Source of the DNA: Paenibacillus sp. UNC451MF
GTDB taxonomy: Bacteria > Bacillota > Bacilli > Paenibacillales > NBRC-103111
Length of the DNA stretch: 64,000 nucleotides
Direction: 5' to 3'
NCBI RefSeq assembly: GCF_000686845.1
Contig: NZ_JMLS01000001.1
Span: 558,001-622,000 of the forward strand
Below the pieces are notes generated by a model, which had not been told where the DNA came from, did no database searches, and was given only the letters and a program-made list of their open reading frames with translations. This document shows positions 44,005 to 54,043 of the stretch, one piece after another. Every line of letters begins with the position of its first letter. Position 1 is the stretch's first letter. A program made the position numbers and the translations under genes.

Positions 44005-45258
44005 GTGAGTGGAAATTCCAAGCATACGGCAACAGTATCACTCGGAGTCATGGCTGCAGGCTTCGTAGGCACATTATTTTTGGATGGAACGGAGCCCTGG
44101 GTGCGTTTTGCACAAAGCGGATTTGAAGCAGGGCTCGTCGGCGGGTTAGCGGATTGGTTTGCGGTGACCGCACTTTTTCGCCATCCATTGGGCATTCCTA
44201 TCCCGCATACAGCGCTTCTGCCTAAAAATCGCGACAAAGTGTCCAAAGCTTTCGTCTCAACCATACAGGATGACCTATTAAGCAAACAAAGTATTATGGA
44301 CAAGCTGGCGCAAGTCCCTTTGGTCATTCGACTTCTTCGTGGAGCTGAGGAACAATTAGCTTCTCCGGGGGCTAAGGCGGGGATAGCTGCTATCAGCGAA
44401 TATTTAATTAAACAGCTTCCATTAGAACGTATCGCAGCATATGGAGAACAAGAAATCCAAAAGCTGCTTGATGCCATAGATATGCGTGGTTTGTTAAATC
44501 ATTTGCTGGAGCAGGTGTATGACAGACGATACGATGAAAAAGTATTTGATTTCGTCCTGGATTTGTCCGAGCAGTTGGTTATGAAAGAGGAGATCCGTGA
44601 TCGAATGGGAGTCATGGCGGTACAGGCACTGTCACACCTCAAAACGAACGGCTTTATGCAATTCGCTTTGAACGCTTTTGTCGGCTACTTTAATGAAGAG
44701 AAGCTGGGTGGATTGATTCAGCAGTTTATTCTTACAGGGATTGAAGGTTTACGCATGAAGGACAATGCCAATCGGAAGGCTGTCATTCAATCCTTGCATC
44801 AATGGCTGGATAATCCAGTACACCGGGATAACATTGCCGCCGAAATGGCCAATTGGAAGGAGCAGCTCCTAACGCAGTGGAACTTGGAAGAGAAGCTGAT
44901 GGAGCTTCTGCAGCGGATTCAGAACAAAGCGTTGGAGTGGGTTCAAGAGGAATCGTTTGCGGAAGCTTATGTTATTCCATTCGCGTCTCGTATAATCAAC
45001 CGCATCGAGTCCGATGAGGAGCTTCTGGATCGATTGGAGCTGGGGTTGCGTGAGCAAATCGCCCGTTGGATTGAAGCCAACCATCACAAGATAGGAACAT
45101 TAATTAAAGAAAATATAGACCGGTTCGACGATGAGACACTGATATCTCTTATGGAGGATAAGGTCGGAAAAGACCTTCAGTGGATTCGGGTGAATGGAGC
45201 CATTTGCGGTTTTCTGATCGGGCTTGGACTTGCAGCTGTGAAGGCGATTATAGGATAA
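44005..45258 (+). CDS. DUF445-family membrane-associated protein
   Basis: Uncharacterised family (relatives include B. subtilis YheB). The N-terminus has the conserved GFEAGLVGGLADWFAVTALFRHPLGIPIPHTALLPKNRDKV motif region (near 30-72). A long helical middle part follows, and a C-terminal membrane helix (NGAICGFLIGLGLAAVKAIIG) anchors it with VLVRVN-type sequence replaced by DLQWIRVNG. 417 aa. GTG 44005 follows GAGGAGAT. Function unknown; an inverted repeat over its promoter suggests control by a dedicated repressor. Confidence 0.85.
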   Translation: MSGNSKHTATVSLGVMAAGFVGTLFLDGTEPWVRFAQSGFEAGLVGGLADWFAVTALFRHPLGIPIPHTALLPKNRDKVSKAFVSTIQDDLLSKQSIMDKLAQVPLVIRLLRGAEEQLASPGAKAGIAAISEYLIKQLPLERIAAYGEQEIQKLLDAIDMRGLLNHLLEQVYDRRYDEKVFDFVLDLSEQLVMKEEIRDRMGVMAVQALSHLKTNGFMQFALNAFVGYFNEEKLGGLIQQFILTGIEGLRMKDNANRKAVIQSLHQWLDNPVHRDNIAAEMANWKEQLLTQWNLEEKLMELLQRIQNKALEWVQEESFAEAYVIPFASRIINRIESDEELLDRLELGLREQIARWIEANHHKIGTLIKENIDRFDDETLISLMEDKVGKDLQWIRVNGAICGFLIGLGLAAVKAIIG

Positions 45259-45337
45259 GCGAACTATAGCAAGTATAGGTTCTCTATGAAATGGAAATGA
45301 TAGAAAGGTAATCATCCATTTTAAGGGAGGCATGCAG

Positions 45338-46210
45338 ATGCACACGGTTTGGAAAGGGGCAATCAGCTTCGGTCTGGTCCATGTTCCTATCAAAATGTAT
45401 TCCGCGACAGAGGACAAAGATATCGCTTTAAAGTATGTACACAGGGAATGCGGTTCTCCGCTTAACCAACTGCGCAACTGTCCTGCATGCCAGCGAGAAG
45501 TAGAGTGGGAGCAAGTGAGCCGCGGCTATGAGTACGAAAAGCATAAATTTGTTTTGTTCGAGAAGGAAGAACTGGAACGGCTCATGCCGGAAACGAATAA
45601 GGAAATACGTATCATGCACTTTGTTGATCCATCCGAAATCGATCCGGTATACTATCATAAAACTTATTATCTAGGACCCGGGGACATCGGAGCTAACGCC
45701 TATAGTTTATTAGTAAAAGCTATGCGGCAGAGTGGTAAAATCGCCATAGGGCAAATTGCTATCCGTTCCAAAAAAAGCTTGGCTGTCATTCGGATTGTAG
45801 ACGATTGCCTTGCGTTGGAAACGATTTTTTACCCGGATGAAATCAGACCTGTGCAGTTGGTCCCCAATGTGCCTGTTGATCCTTCAATTAACGAAAAGGA
45901 GCTTCAAATGGCGCAAATGCTGATAGGGCAGCTTACAAGCCCATTTGATCCGACGCTCTATCAAGATGATTATCGGGTGAACTTGATCGATGCCATTCAA
46001 CGGAAAATTGCAGGTGAAGATATTAGGATTGCTCCGGCGACGGCACCGCAAACCGGGATCATGGATTTGATGAGTGCTTTGCAGGCGAGCTTGGAAGCGT
46101 TAAAGCCTGTCGAGAGCGCTATGGAGCCTACAGCGAAAAAGCCTAAGTCCAGATCGAAGCGTCAAGTGAAATCTGAAACCATTGCATCTACGGAGGAATC
46201 GGCTTCATAA
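45338..46210 (+). CDS. ku: Ku protein, non-homologous end joining
   Basis: Homodimeric DNA-end-binding protein of bacterial NHEJ; in spore formers it helps repair breaks during germination. The Ku core starts at HTVWKGAISFGLVHVPIKMY, continues through CPACQREVEWEQVSRGYEYEK-type zinc-like sequence and ends with a Lys/Arg-rich tail (KKPKSRSKRQVK). I chose ATG 45338: AAGGGAGG (45323-45330) is seven bases away, while ATG 45332 would be one base away. 290 aa. The usual partner ligase LigD is not adjacent on either side. Confidence 0.95.
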   Translation: MHTVWKGAISFGLVHVPIKMYSATEDKDIALKYVHRECGSPLNQLRNCPACQREVEWEQVSRGYEYEKHKFVLFEKEELERLMPETNKEIRIMHFVDPSEIDPVYYHKTYYLGPGDIGANAYSLLVKAMRQSGKIAIGQIAIRSKKSLAVIRIVDDCLALETIFYPDEIRPVQLVPNVPVDPSINEKELQMAQMLIGQLTSPFDPTLYQDDYRVNLIDAIQRKIAGEDIRIAPATAPQTGIMDLMSALQASLEALKPVESAMEPTAKKPKSRSKRQVKSETIASTEESAS

Positions 46211-46522
46211 AAAAACGAAGCAGGACCTATGATTTTTATAGAAAAACGGATCAGTTGATTCTGATTCGTTTTTTTTATGTGGATATATCTGTGTTTTGGG
46301 ATGAAAATAGGGGGATAATTCTTTGCTCCAATCATTATGAGTACGGGGTGTCCTATCGGTTCTGTTTGTAGTAAAATAATGTTCAAGCACCAAATTTTGC
46401 ATAGAATGTAAGCGCTCCAATTCTATGTTTAACGTTTGCAATATCATTCTCAGCCAAATGTATTTAGCATTCGATATAAAGCTAGCATCTTAGAAGCAGA
46501 TGGAAGAGAAGGGATGAATGGG
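46211..46522. other. Non-coding region between ku and the response regulator
   Basis: Starts with the ku terminator; the remaining ~245 bases are AT-rich. I found no convincing promoter or gene. The response-regulator frame is open from 46436, but its upstream part lacks an SD. Confidence 0.5.
46244..46277 (+). terminator. Rho-independent terminator after ku
   Basis: Stem AAACGGATCAG/CTGATTCGTTT with TTGATT loop, followed by seven or more T. Confidence 0.85.
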
Positions 46523-47545
46523 ATGAAGCAAATCCTTATCGTCGATGACGAGCCTATGATCCGGGCTGGATTAATGAAGCTGATCAAGGAGTATAACCAG
46601 ACCATTCAAGTTCATGCGGTTCCAAATGGAATCGAAGCGTTGGCTGAAATTCGCAAGCATAGCCCGGATATGGTGTTCACAGATATTCGTATGCCCAAGA
46701 TGGATGGTTTGGAATTGTGCAGGCAAATTTCGCAAATGAATTTGCATGTTCGCATGGTTGTCATTTCAGGATACGGTGATTTCACGTACGCTCAGAAATG
46801 TTTGACCTATGGTGTTAAGGAATATTTACTGAAGCCGGTGACTGAGGTGGAGCTGTATCCTGTGCTAGACAGGTTTCTTTATGAGGAACAAACACCGTCC
46901 ATCTCTATCACAGCCTATGAGGAATGGCTGGAGCAGGCAGAGGCGGCTATATGGGCATCTGATTTTGAGATTATCGATCGATTACTGGCACGCTGGAGGG
47001 GAGATGATCTGTCCGGCAGGCTGACGACAGAGCAGCTGCAGCAGACGGTTACGGAAGCGTTGAAGGTTTTGATTAAGAAATTGAACGGGCGAGAGTTGTA
47101 TCGGTTCACCCTCCATACTCCTTTTAAATCGCAGCTCAGTCATGAGGAAGTACTGGATCGATTCGAATCTGATCTCATTCAATTATGCGATCAATTGGTT
47201 CAATGGCGCGGCGGTAATCAGAAGAACGTGTTTGAAGAGGCCAAAGCCTATATCGATGAACACATAACGGAAGATATCAGTTTGGAGGCTGTCGCAGAAA
47301 AGGTTGGTCTTGCGCCGACGTATTTCAGCTATTTTTTCAAAAAAATGACTAGTGAAACGTTCGTTCAATACCGGATGAAAAAACGGATCGAAATGGCAAA
47401 GCGGTTGCTTGAGATGCCGCATTACAAGATTGTGGATGTAGGGATGGAAATCGGTTATCAAAACTATCCGCATTTCTCCAAAATTTTCAAGAAAATGACC
47501 GGTATCTCCCCTTCGGAATATCGTCAAATGCTAGGGATCAAATAA
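46523..47545 (+). CDS. YesN-type response regulator with AraC DNA-binding domain
   Basis: Two-component regulator. Receiver domain about 1-120 with acidic pocket VDDEP and phosphorylation site in FTDIRMPKMDG (about Asp54), and switch SGYGDF and KPV lysine. A linker follows, then an AraC-type double helix-turn-helix at about 235-335 (LEAVAEKVGLAPTYFSYFFKK...IVDVGMEIGYQNYPHFSKIFKK). ATG 46523 gives MKQILIVDDEP; an alternative ATG is nine bases earlier. 340 aa. The histidine kinase starts at the next base after its stop, and a solute-binding lipoprotein follows, the common Paenibacillus layout for sugar sensing. Confidence 0.9.
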   Translation: MKQILIVDDEPMIRAGLMKLIKEYNQTIQVHAVPNGIEALAEIRKHSPDMVFTDIRMPKMDGLELCRQISQMNLHVRMVVISGYGDFTYAQKCLTYGVKEYLLKPVTEVELYPVLDRFLYEEQTPSISITAYEEWLEQAEAAIWASDFEIIDRLLARWRGDDLSGRLTTEQLQQTVTEALKVLIKKLNGRELYRFTLHTPFKSQLSHEEVLDRFESDLIQLCDQLVQWRGGNQKNVFEEAKAYIDEHITEDISLEAVAEKVGLAPTYFSYFFKKMTSETFVQYRMKKRIEMAKRLLEMPHYKIVDVGMEIGYQNYPHFSKIFKKMTGISPSEYRQMLGIK

Positions 47546-49420
47546 ATGAAATCCAGCTTGGCATTAAAAATGTTTTTTTATTTTATCATCGTCATTGTTC
47601 TTTCATCCTCTATCATCGGCGTGACGCTTTATTTTCAATCCTCCAAAGAGCTTGATCGTCAAACCGAGAAGCTGCTTACTCAGATTGTTGATAATGCGAT
47701 GCATCACACGGACTTATACTTAAAAAACTATGAGCGAGTCACTTTGTCAGCTTTGTCCTCATCCACGGTTAAGGAGTTTCTGGACGTGAATGACAAGAGT
47801 TTTTACACGATGTTCACCTTACCCAATCAGATCAAAGAAAAGGTCATGCAGCCGAGCTTCATTAATAATCCGGAAATCAGCTTAATGTACTTCGTCGGCT
47901 ACAACGGCACAAGTGTAGTAGATGTAAATGCTGCAAATCTATCCGTTAACGGATCGGTGATAGCTGAAAGCCTGGATGAATTAAAGGAGATGACGAAGGA
48001 TGACGGCAGCTTGACGATCATGGATTGGAGCTTTACGAACGGGAACCTGGCGTTAGCCCGTAAAATATCCGGCAGACAGACATCGAAGGTGTTCAAGGGA
48101 ATTCTCGGTATCGAGCTGAAAATTGAAGAGCTGAACACGCTGTGGAAAGGAATAAACCTGGGGGATAACGGTTATTTTTATATCGTCAATGACCGTGGAC
48201 GCATCGTCTATCATCCCATTGCTTCCAAGATCGGCAAGCAGCTCGAAGGTAAATTGTTTAAGCAGCTGAAGGAGAACTCCAATCGATTTTTCGTGTCGGA
48301 GGATGAGATCGAGAGAATGAACTTCAACAGACGCTCCGCTTATTCCGGCTGGACACTGGTTGCTTCTATGCCTGTAAGCGAGCTGCGGCAGCCGGTTCTG
48401 AATATTCGGCAGACTACGATTATTACTTGCGCCGTAGCGCTGTGTCTTGCTTTTTTACTTGCCTACAGGTTTGGGAAAACCCTTATTCGTCCTATTCAAC
48501 GACTCGAATTGGGCATGCGGCAGACGGAGAAGGGGAACTGGACTCAAGTACCGATGACTGGTGATAAGGACGAAATAGATCGGTTAATCCGAAGCTATAA
48601 TGTGATGGTAGCGAGACTGTCGGATTTGGTTGATCAGGTCTATGCGGCGGAGCTGAAAAATCAGGAGCATCAGCTTAAAAGGCAGGCAGCCGAGTTCCAA
48701 GCGCTTCAGCTGCAGATCAATCCGCACTTTTTATACAATACGTTAGAAACGGTCATTTGTTATGCGGTGGTACAGGATTCGGATGAAATCAAAGATATTG
48801 TCCGCTCACTTTCCTATATGTTGAGATATTCGATTCGTACCGATCTGGAAGAAATTACAGTTGCGAACGAGCTAAAGCACATTCTTCATTTTATGACCAT
48901 TATGAATCATAGGTTTGAGAGGCATTTCGAGATTCAGGTCGATATTCCTCCGGAGTATTTACTGAAAACGATGGTTCGTTTGTCACTGCAGCCGTTGGTC
49001 GAAAATGCGTTTAAGCATGCCTTTCCTGATGGGATAGAGGAGCAACATTATATTCGCATCGGGATGAAGGTTGAAGACAACGATCTGCTGGTGATGATTA
49101 CAGATAACGGAATTGGGGTCTCAGTAGATCGGCAAAAGGAGCTGAACGAGCTTTTATTATCCGGAGCGATAGTTCAGAGAGCTGCGAATGCAGGAGGTCC
49201 GGATGGTGGAATCGGATTGTTGAACGTGCATAACCGGATACGAATGGTTTTCGGAGATCAATACGGCGTTTCCATTGAAGGTAAGGTAGGACAAGGAACA
49301 ACCATAACGTTACGCATGCCGGACAAGCGTCCTCTTGATTTTGCGACAAGAACGCCCTCGCATCCAGGCTCTCTGAAGGAAGTGCGCTCACTGCAGAATG
49401 CTCTAGAAATACGCGGATAG
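47546..49420 (+). CDS. YesM-type sensor histidine kinase
   Basis: Membrane sensor kinase. First helix about 7-28 (MFFYFIIVIVLSSSIIGVTLYF), extracellular Cache-type sensor domain about 30-290, second helix about 292-312, HAMP 313-370. The kinase core is of the LytS/YesM class, with phospho-acceptor His in QINPHFLYNTLE (near 392), N box LVENAFKHAF (near 485), and ATP-lid glycines in ITDNGIGVS and GGIGLLNVHNRI. 624 aa. It partners the response regulator encoded immediately upstream, likely sensing an oligosaccharide alone or via the lipoprotein gene downstream. Confidence 0.93.
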   Translation: MKSSLALKMFFYFIIVIVLSSSIIGVTLYFQSSKELDRQTEKLLTQIVDNAMHHTDLYLKNYERVTLSALSSSTVKEFLDVNDKSFYTMFTLPNQIKEKVMQPSFINNPEISLMYFVGYNGTSVVDVNAANLSVNGSVIAESLDELKEMTKDDGSLTIMDWSFTNGNLALARKISGRQTSKVFKGILGIELKIEELNTLWKGINLGDNGYFYIVNDRGRIVYHPIASKIGKQLEGKLFKQLKENSNRFFVSEDEIERMNFNRRSAYSGWTLVASMPVSELRQPVLNIRQTTIITCAVALCLAFLLAYRFGKTLIRPIQRLELGMRQTEKGNWTQVPMTGDKDEIDRLIRSYNVMVARLSDLVDQVYAAELKNQEHQLKRQAAEFQALQLQINPHFLYNTLETVICYAVVQDSDEIKDIVRSLSYMLRYSIRTDLEEITVANELKHILHFMTIMNHRFERHFEIQVDIPPEYLLKTMVRLSLQPLVENAFKHAFPDGIEEQHYIRIGMKVEDNDLLVMITDNGIGVSVDRQKELNELLLSGAIVQRAANAGGPDGGIGLLNVHNRIRMVFGDQYGVSIEGKVGQGTTITLRMPDKRPLDFATRTPSHPGSLKEVRSLQNALEIRG

Positions 49421-49468
49421 CTATGGATGACGAATGGCATTTCAGCTGAAAAAGGTTAGGTAAAAGCG

Positions 49469-51112
49469 ATGCGTAGAGAAAAGACAGCAATGCTTGCTCT
49501 CCTTTCTTGCATGATCTTGTTAATAAACGGATGCGAGCCAGAGGAGGAGCAGCAAGATAAAGAGAATGCGGCAGTTACCGTGAATCCACCCGGTGTGTTC
49601 CCCATAACTAAAGAACCGACTAAAATCAGGATCATGGTGATGGATAATAACCGGGTCGAAAATTTTGCAACGAATGAATTTACCAAATGGATCGAGGAAA
49701 AAACGAATCTGCGCATTGAATGGGAGGTCGTGCCTGCCAAAAATGCCGAGCAAAAATTAACTTTATCGTTGGCAAGCGGAGACTATCCGGACATATTTCT
49801 CGGACTGAATGTAAAGCCGGTGCTGCAATCATTATATGGCAAGGACGGAGCGTTTCTTCCTCTCAATGATTTGATTGAAAAGTATGGAATAGAGACGAAG
49901 AGAGTGCTTGAAGAAGCGCCGTACGTCAAAGACACGATAACGGCCCCGGATGGGAGCATTTACGGCTTGCCCTTAATCAACGAATGTTACCATTGTACAA
50001 TGGGCACGAAGATGTGGATCAATTCGGTATGGCTAAATCATCTGGGCTTGCAGGTACCGACGACCGTTGAGGAGTTTTTCGAGGTTCTGAAAGCGTTTAA
50101 GGAGAAAGACCCGAACATGAATGGGGAAGCCGATGAGCTCCCTCTCGTAGGAGCCACAGACGCTCCTTCAGGCAATATTGAGTCGTTCTTGATGGAATCT
50201 TTCGTTGAAAGCGATGGCAATCATATGTTCGTGCAGGATGGAATCATTCAGGCTGCCTATACTCAGCCGGGCTGGAAGGACGGCTTGAAATATTTACATA
50301 AGCTGTACGATGAAGGCCTGCTTTCAGCTCAATCCTTTACACAGGATTGCAATCAGCTGAAGCAGCTCGGAGATAGCCCGAACGATGCGCTGATAGGAGC
50401 GACTCCTGCCCAGAATCCGGCGGTATTCAGTTCTATGGAGAAGAGGCGATGGAAGCAGTATGTGACCGTACCTCCGTTAAAAGGACCGGGTGGTTGGCGA
50501 ACCGCAGTAACCAATCCTTATGGATCGGTTACTCAAGGCGCATTTATTATTACCAATAAAGCTCGAAGCCCTGAAGCTGCGTTTCGATTGGCTGATCTGC
50601 TCTATAGCGGAGAAGCGACATTTAGAGGGACAGTTGGCCGCCCGGGGAAAGAATGGACCTGGGCCGAGGAAGCCGACAACGGCATTGACGGTCACCATGC
50701 CAGATGGAAGCAGCTTGTCAACTTTGGCAAGCTGCAAAATGTCCACTGGTCTCAAACCGGGCCTTCCTTCCGATCCAGCGAATGGAGGCTTAGTCAAACA
50801 GCAGATGCTGAGAATCCGTTGGAAGTCGTGCTGTATCAGGAAACCAAGAAGAACTATGAGCCCTTCAAGATGGAGGCATCCAAAGTGGTTCCTCCGTTAT
50901 ACTTTACCAATGACCAAGCCGAAGAGCTTACGGATTTGATCACCCCAATTGATAAGTATCGCAAGGAATTTCTTGCAAGAGCTGTCATGGGAGATATGGA
51001 CATTGACGACGAATGGAGCGACTACGTCCAAACACTAAATAAGGAAATGAACTTGAAGCGTTATTTGGAGATTTATCAAGAGGCGTACGATAACCTTCTC
51101 AATAAGCCATAA
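49469..51112 (+). CDS. Extracellular solute-binding lipoprotein (family 1, LplA/YtcQ-like)
   Basis: Lipoprotein with signal and lipobox LLINGC (Cys22), followed by a charged linker and the periplasmic-binding-protein fold: KIRIMVMDNNRVENFATNEFTKWIEEKTNLRIEWEVVP, then LASGDYPDIFLG. Members deliver oligosaccharides to ABC importers. No permease or ATPase genes are near, unlike the usual SBP-permease-permease arrangement. It may serve a distant importer, or report ligand to the adjacent YesM kinase. 547 aa, typical of this subfamily. Confidence 0.9.
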   Translation: MRREKTAMLALLSCMILLINGCEPEEEQQDKENAAVTVNPPGVFPITKEPTKIRIMVMDNNRVENFATNEFTKWIEEKTNLRIEWEVVPAKNAEQKLTLSLASGDYPDIFLGLNVKPVLQSLYGKDGAFLPLNDLIEKYGIETKRVLEEAPYVKDTITAPDGSIYGLPLINECYHCTMGTKMWINSVWLNHLGLQVPTTVEEFFEVLKAFKEKDPNMNGEADELPLVGATDAPSGNIESFLMESFVESDGNHMFVQDGIIQAAYTQPGWKDGLKYLHKLYDEGLLSAQSFTQDCNQLKQLGDSPNDALIGATPAQNPAVFSSMEKRRWKQYVTVPPLKGPGGWRTAVTNPYGSVTQGAFIITNKARSPEAAFRLADLLYSGEATFRGTVGRPGKEWTWAEEADNGIDGHHARWKQLVNFGKLQNVHWSQTGPSFRSSEWRLSQTADAENPLEVVLYQETKKNYEPFKMEASKVVPPLYFTNDQAEELTDLITPIDKYRKEFLARAVMGDMDIDDEWSDYVQTLNKEMNLKRYLEIYQEAYDNLLNKP

Positions 51113-51164
51113 CAATTATGGCTTTGGGGAGAAAGAAACCATACCTTAAAAGGAGTGTATAGCT

Positions 51165-53267
51165 ATGTCAACTCAGGATTGGAAACAAGCCGCCCCCGGG
51201 ATTTGGTCCTTGAAAGCGGGAGAACCAGCTTCATTATCTGCCATGTCGGTGATGGGGAGACAACCTAGAACCGACGCTTTACAGTCCATGGAAACAGCTT
51301 CCTTTCCATTGGATTCAGAAAAAATCCGCGTAGAGGTTACAGGTAAGCAAACTGTCATTACGCTGCCCCTAGAGCGGGAAGAAAGCCTGTATGGTCTTGG
51401 GCTTCAGCTGTTAAAGCTGAACCATCGGGGCAGAACCCGTTATCTGCGTGTAAACAGCGATCCTAAACAGGATACGGGGGAAACACATGCTCCAGTTCCA
51501 TTTTACGTATCGAGCCGGGGATATGGTGTCATGGTCAATACTTCACGGATTGTATCGATATATTGTGGCTCGGCTGTTCGTCTTGACAGCGACCTGAGTG
51601 GGGAAGCGAAGGACCGAAATGCAGACCGGTCATGGAAAGCTACACCAGTATCGGATACGGTAGAAATTGTGATAGATGAGCCTGGAGTAGAGTTGTATTT
51701 GTTCGGCGGACCGACGACGCTAGATGTAGTAAGGCGCTATAATTTATTACACGGTGGCGGGGTGCTGCCACCCAAATGGGGGCTGGGCTTCTGGCATCGT
51801 GTACCCAAAGCTTATACGGCCGAGCAGGTCATGGATGAGGCAATGTCCTTCCGAGAGAAGGATTTTCCTTGCGATGTTATAGGATTGGAGCCCGGCTGGC
51901 ACAGCAAGAGCTATCCAGTTACCTATGAATGGAACGAGGAGAGGTTCCCAGATCCTGCAGGCTTCGTAAAAGGAATGTCAGAGCAAGGCTTTCAAATCAA
52001 TTTGTGGGAGCATCCTTATGTCTCGCCGGATGCGGCGATCTATGAGCCGTTAGCGCCACTATCCGGTTCTCACACGGTGTGGCATGGCCTTGTTCCGGAC
52101 TACACTCTGGAGGAAGCTAGAGAAATCTATATGAAGCAGCACGAGACGGAGCATGTCGATATCGGCGTATCCGGCTATAAGCTGGACGAATGCGACGGAA
52201 GCGAGCTGACTCGCAACTCGTGGATTTATCCGGCTCACGCGAAGTTTCCATCCGGAGCGGATGGCGAGCAGATGCGGCAGCTGTATGGTCTTATGATTCA
52301 GAAGATGACCGATGACGTGTACCGCAGCAAAAACCGCCGTACGTACGGACTGGCGCGTGCTTCCTCGGCTGCGGCTTCCTCGCTGCCTTACGTTCTTTAT
52401 TCTGATTTATACGATCATCGTCAATTCGTGAGAGGGATGTGCAGTTCCAGCTTCAGCGGCCTTCTCTGGACGCCGGAAGTTCGTAAAGCGCGGAACGCCG
52501 AAGATTGGGTACGGCGCATGCAGGTCGTATGCTTCTCACCGCTTGCGATGGTTAACGCTTGGGCGGATGGCACAAAGCCGTGGTCGTTCCCTGAAGTGGA
52601 GGCGATCGTAAAAAAATATATAACGCTGCGCATGCGGCTTATTCCGTACTTATATTCGGCCTTTGCCCGCTATTGCTTCGAAGGGATACCGCCGATTCGT
52701 GCTATGCAGCTGGAAACGGCCTCCACTGTGGGGGCTGCAGGTCGAGAGCATGCACTTGATTCAACTGACTTCGCTTACGGAGGTGTGAGCGATACCGATG
52801 TGGACGATCAGTTCATGGTAGGCGATTCCTTGCTAATTGCGCCTTTATTTGAGGGTGAAAGTGAAAGGGATGTTTATTTGCCGGCAGGGGTCTGGTATGA
52901 CTTTGAAACCGGGGAGCGCTTTGAGGGAGGCCGTACGATCAGGGTAAGAGCAGGCTTGGAGCGCATTCCTGTGTTTGTGAAGAACGGTGCGATTATCCCT
53001 ATGATGCCGGTTCTACAGCATGCTCCTAAACAAGGAGAAGCCGTCGCACTGGAACTGCATCATTACGGTGATGCTCCAGGACGGTTTGTACTATTTGATG
53101 ATGACGGAGTGAGCTTCGCTTATGAAGCGGGAGAATACCGCAATAGAATATTGGAGGTTCAAACCGAAACCGATGGGGCGTTAATCGGTTCTGTGTCTGA
53201 AGCAGAGGCGGATTGGAAGTCGGCTTACAGCTCATTTGAGTGGGTATTTCACTACGGCAGTAAATAG
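51165..53267 (+). CDS. Glycoside hydrolase family 31 alpha-glycosidase
   Basis: TIM-barrel alpha-glycosidase (alpha-glucosidase or alpha-xylosidase type). N-terminal beta domain about 1-195, catalytic barrel from PPKWGLGFWHR (near 200), nucleophile Asp341 in GYKLDECDG, acid/base region near ASSAAASSLPYVLYSDLYDHRQFV-type sequence (about 395-425), then C-terminal beta domains with VWYDFETGERFEGG. There is no signal peptide, so it acts on imported oligosaccharide. 700 aa. AAGGAG precedes ATG 51165. The exact sugar specificity cannot be judged. Part of the YesMN carbohydrate locus. Confidence 0.92.
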   Translation: MSTQDWKQAAPGIWSLKAGEPASLSAMSVMGRQPRTDALQSMETASFPLDSEKIRVEVTGKQTVITLPLEREESLYGLGLQLLKLNHRGRTRYLRVNSDPKQDTGETHAPVPFYVSSRGYGVMVNTSRIVSIYCGSAVRLDSDLSGEAKDRNADRSWKATPVSDTVEIVIDEPGVELYLFGGPTTLDVVRRYNLLHGGGVLPPKWGLGFWHRVPKAYTAEQVMDEAMSFREKDFPCDVIGLEPGWHSKSYPVTYEWNEERFPDPAGFVKGMSEQGFQINLWEHPYVSPDAAIYEPLAPLSGSHTVWHGLVPDYTLEEAREIYMKQHETEHVDIGVSGYKLDECDGSELTRNSWIYPAHAKFPSGADGEQMRQLYGLMIQKMTDDVYRSKNRRTYGLARASSAAASSLPYVLYSDLYDHRQFVRGMCSSSFSGLLWTPEVRKARNAEDWVRRMQVVCFSPLAMVNAWADGTKPWSFPEVEAIVKKYITLRMRLIPYLYSAFARYCFEGIPPIRAMQLETASTVGAAGREHALDSTDFAYGGVSDTDVDDQFMVGDSLLIAPLFEGESERDVYLPAGVWYDFETGERFEGGRTIRVRAGLERIPVFVKNGAIIPMMPVLQHAPKQGEAVALELHHYGDAPGRFVLFDDDGVSFAYEAGEYRNRILEVQTETDGALIGSVSEAEADWKSAYSSFEWVFHYGSK

Positions 53268-53334
53268 ACGCTAAGCGTTTATTTATGTATAGAAGGAACT
53301 CATAATATATTGTATGAATGGGGTGGAGAGTAAG

Positions 53335-53970
53335 ATGTCGATATGGATTGAGCAAGGAGATATCGTATTATTTCAAGGGGATAGCATTACAGATGCCAAA
53401 CGAGTGAGGGAAGACGGGAACGATCTGGGTAAAGGTTATGCACTTATGGCTGCTGCCCAGTTCTCCGCGTTTTATCCGGAAAAGCAGGTGAAATTTCTTA
53501 ACCGCGGGATTAGCGGCAACCGGGTTAAAGATCTGCAAGCGCGATGGGATGTGGATTGTCTTGATTTGAAGCCAAACGTGGTATCTATTTATATCGGGAT
53601 TAATGATACTTGGAGAAGGTACGATCGCAATGATCCTACAACGAAAGAACAGTATGAATCTGGATATCGGGATTTACTGGAACAAACAAGTAAACTGGAT
53701 GCCAAGCTGGTCCTTATCGAGCCTTTTGTACTCCCCGTACCAGAAGATCGCAAGCAGTGGAGAGAGGATCTCGATCCGAAAATTAATGTCGTCCGGGAGC
53801 TGGCACGCGAGTACGGAGCGAAGCTGGTGTCGTTAGACGGATTATTCGCCCAAGCTTCAACGCGGGCTGAATCCGCTTACTGGGCACCGGACGGAGTACA
53901 TCCGTCTCCTGCAGGTCATGCGCTGATCGCAAAAGCATGGCTTCAAGCCGTAGGAGCCATTCAAGCATAA
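53335..53970 (+). CDS. SGNH/GDSL-type esterase
   Basis: Hydrolase with the four SGNH blocks: FQGDSIT (Ser17), NRGISGN (Gly), IGINDT (Asn) and the C-terminal APDGVHPSPAGH (Asp and His). Enzymes of this type often remove acetyl groups from polysaccharides, which fits the neighbouring glycosidases. It has no signal peptide. ATG 53335 (MSIWIEQGD) follows GGTGGAGAG; an in-frame ATG at 53314 precedes that SD. 211 aa. Confidence 0.92.
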   Translation: MSIWIEQGDIVLFQGDSITDAKRVREDGNDLGKGYALMAAAQFSAFYPEKQVKFLNRGISGNRVKDLQARWDVDCLDLKPNVVSIYIGINDTWRRYDRNDPTTKEQYESGYRDLLEQTSKLDAKLVLIEPFVLPVPEDRKQWREDLDPKINVVRELAREYGAKLVSLDGLFAQASTRAESAYWAPDGVHPSPAGHALIAKAWLQAVGAIQA

Positions 53971-53981
53971 TCGCAATAAAC

Positions 53982-54040
53982 AGCCCCGTTAGGATCTGGA
54001 CTCGCTGCTGCCGCAGTGTTCCATCCTATCGGGGCTTTTT
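53982..54040. terminator. Bidirectional terminator between SGNH and TIM-barrel genes
   Basis: Stem AGCCCCGTTAGGAT/ATCCTATCGGGGCT with a ~30-base loop containing a CTGCTGCCGCAG sub-hairpin-like stretch, flanked by TTTTT (plus) and an A-run (minus). Confidence 0.8.
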
Positions 54041-54043
54041 GAT

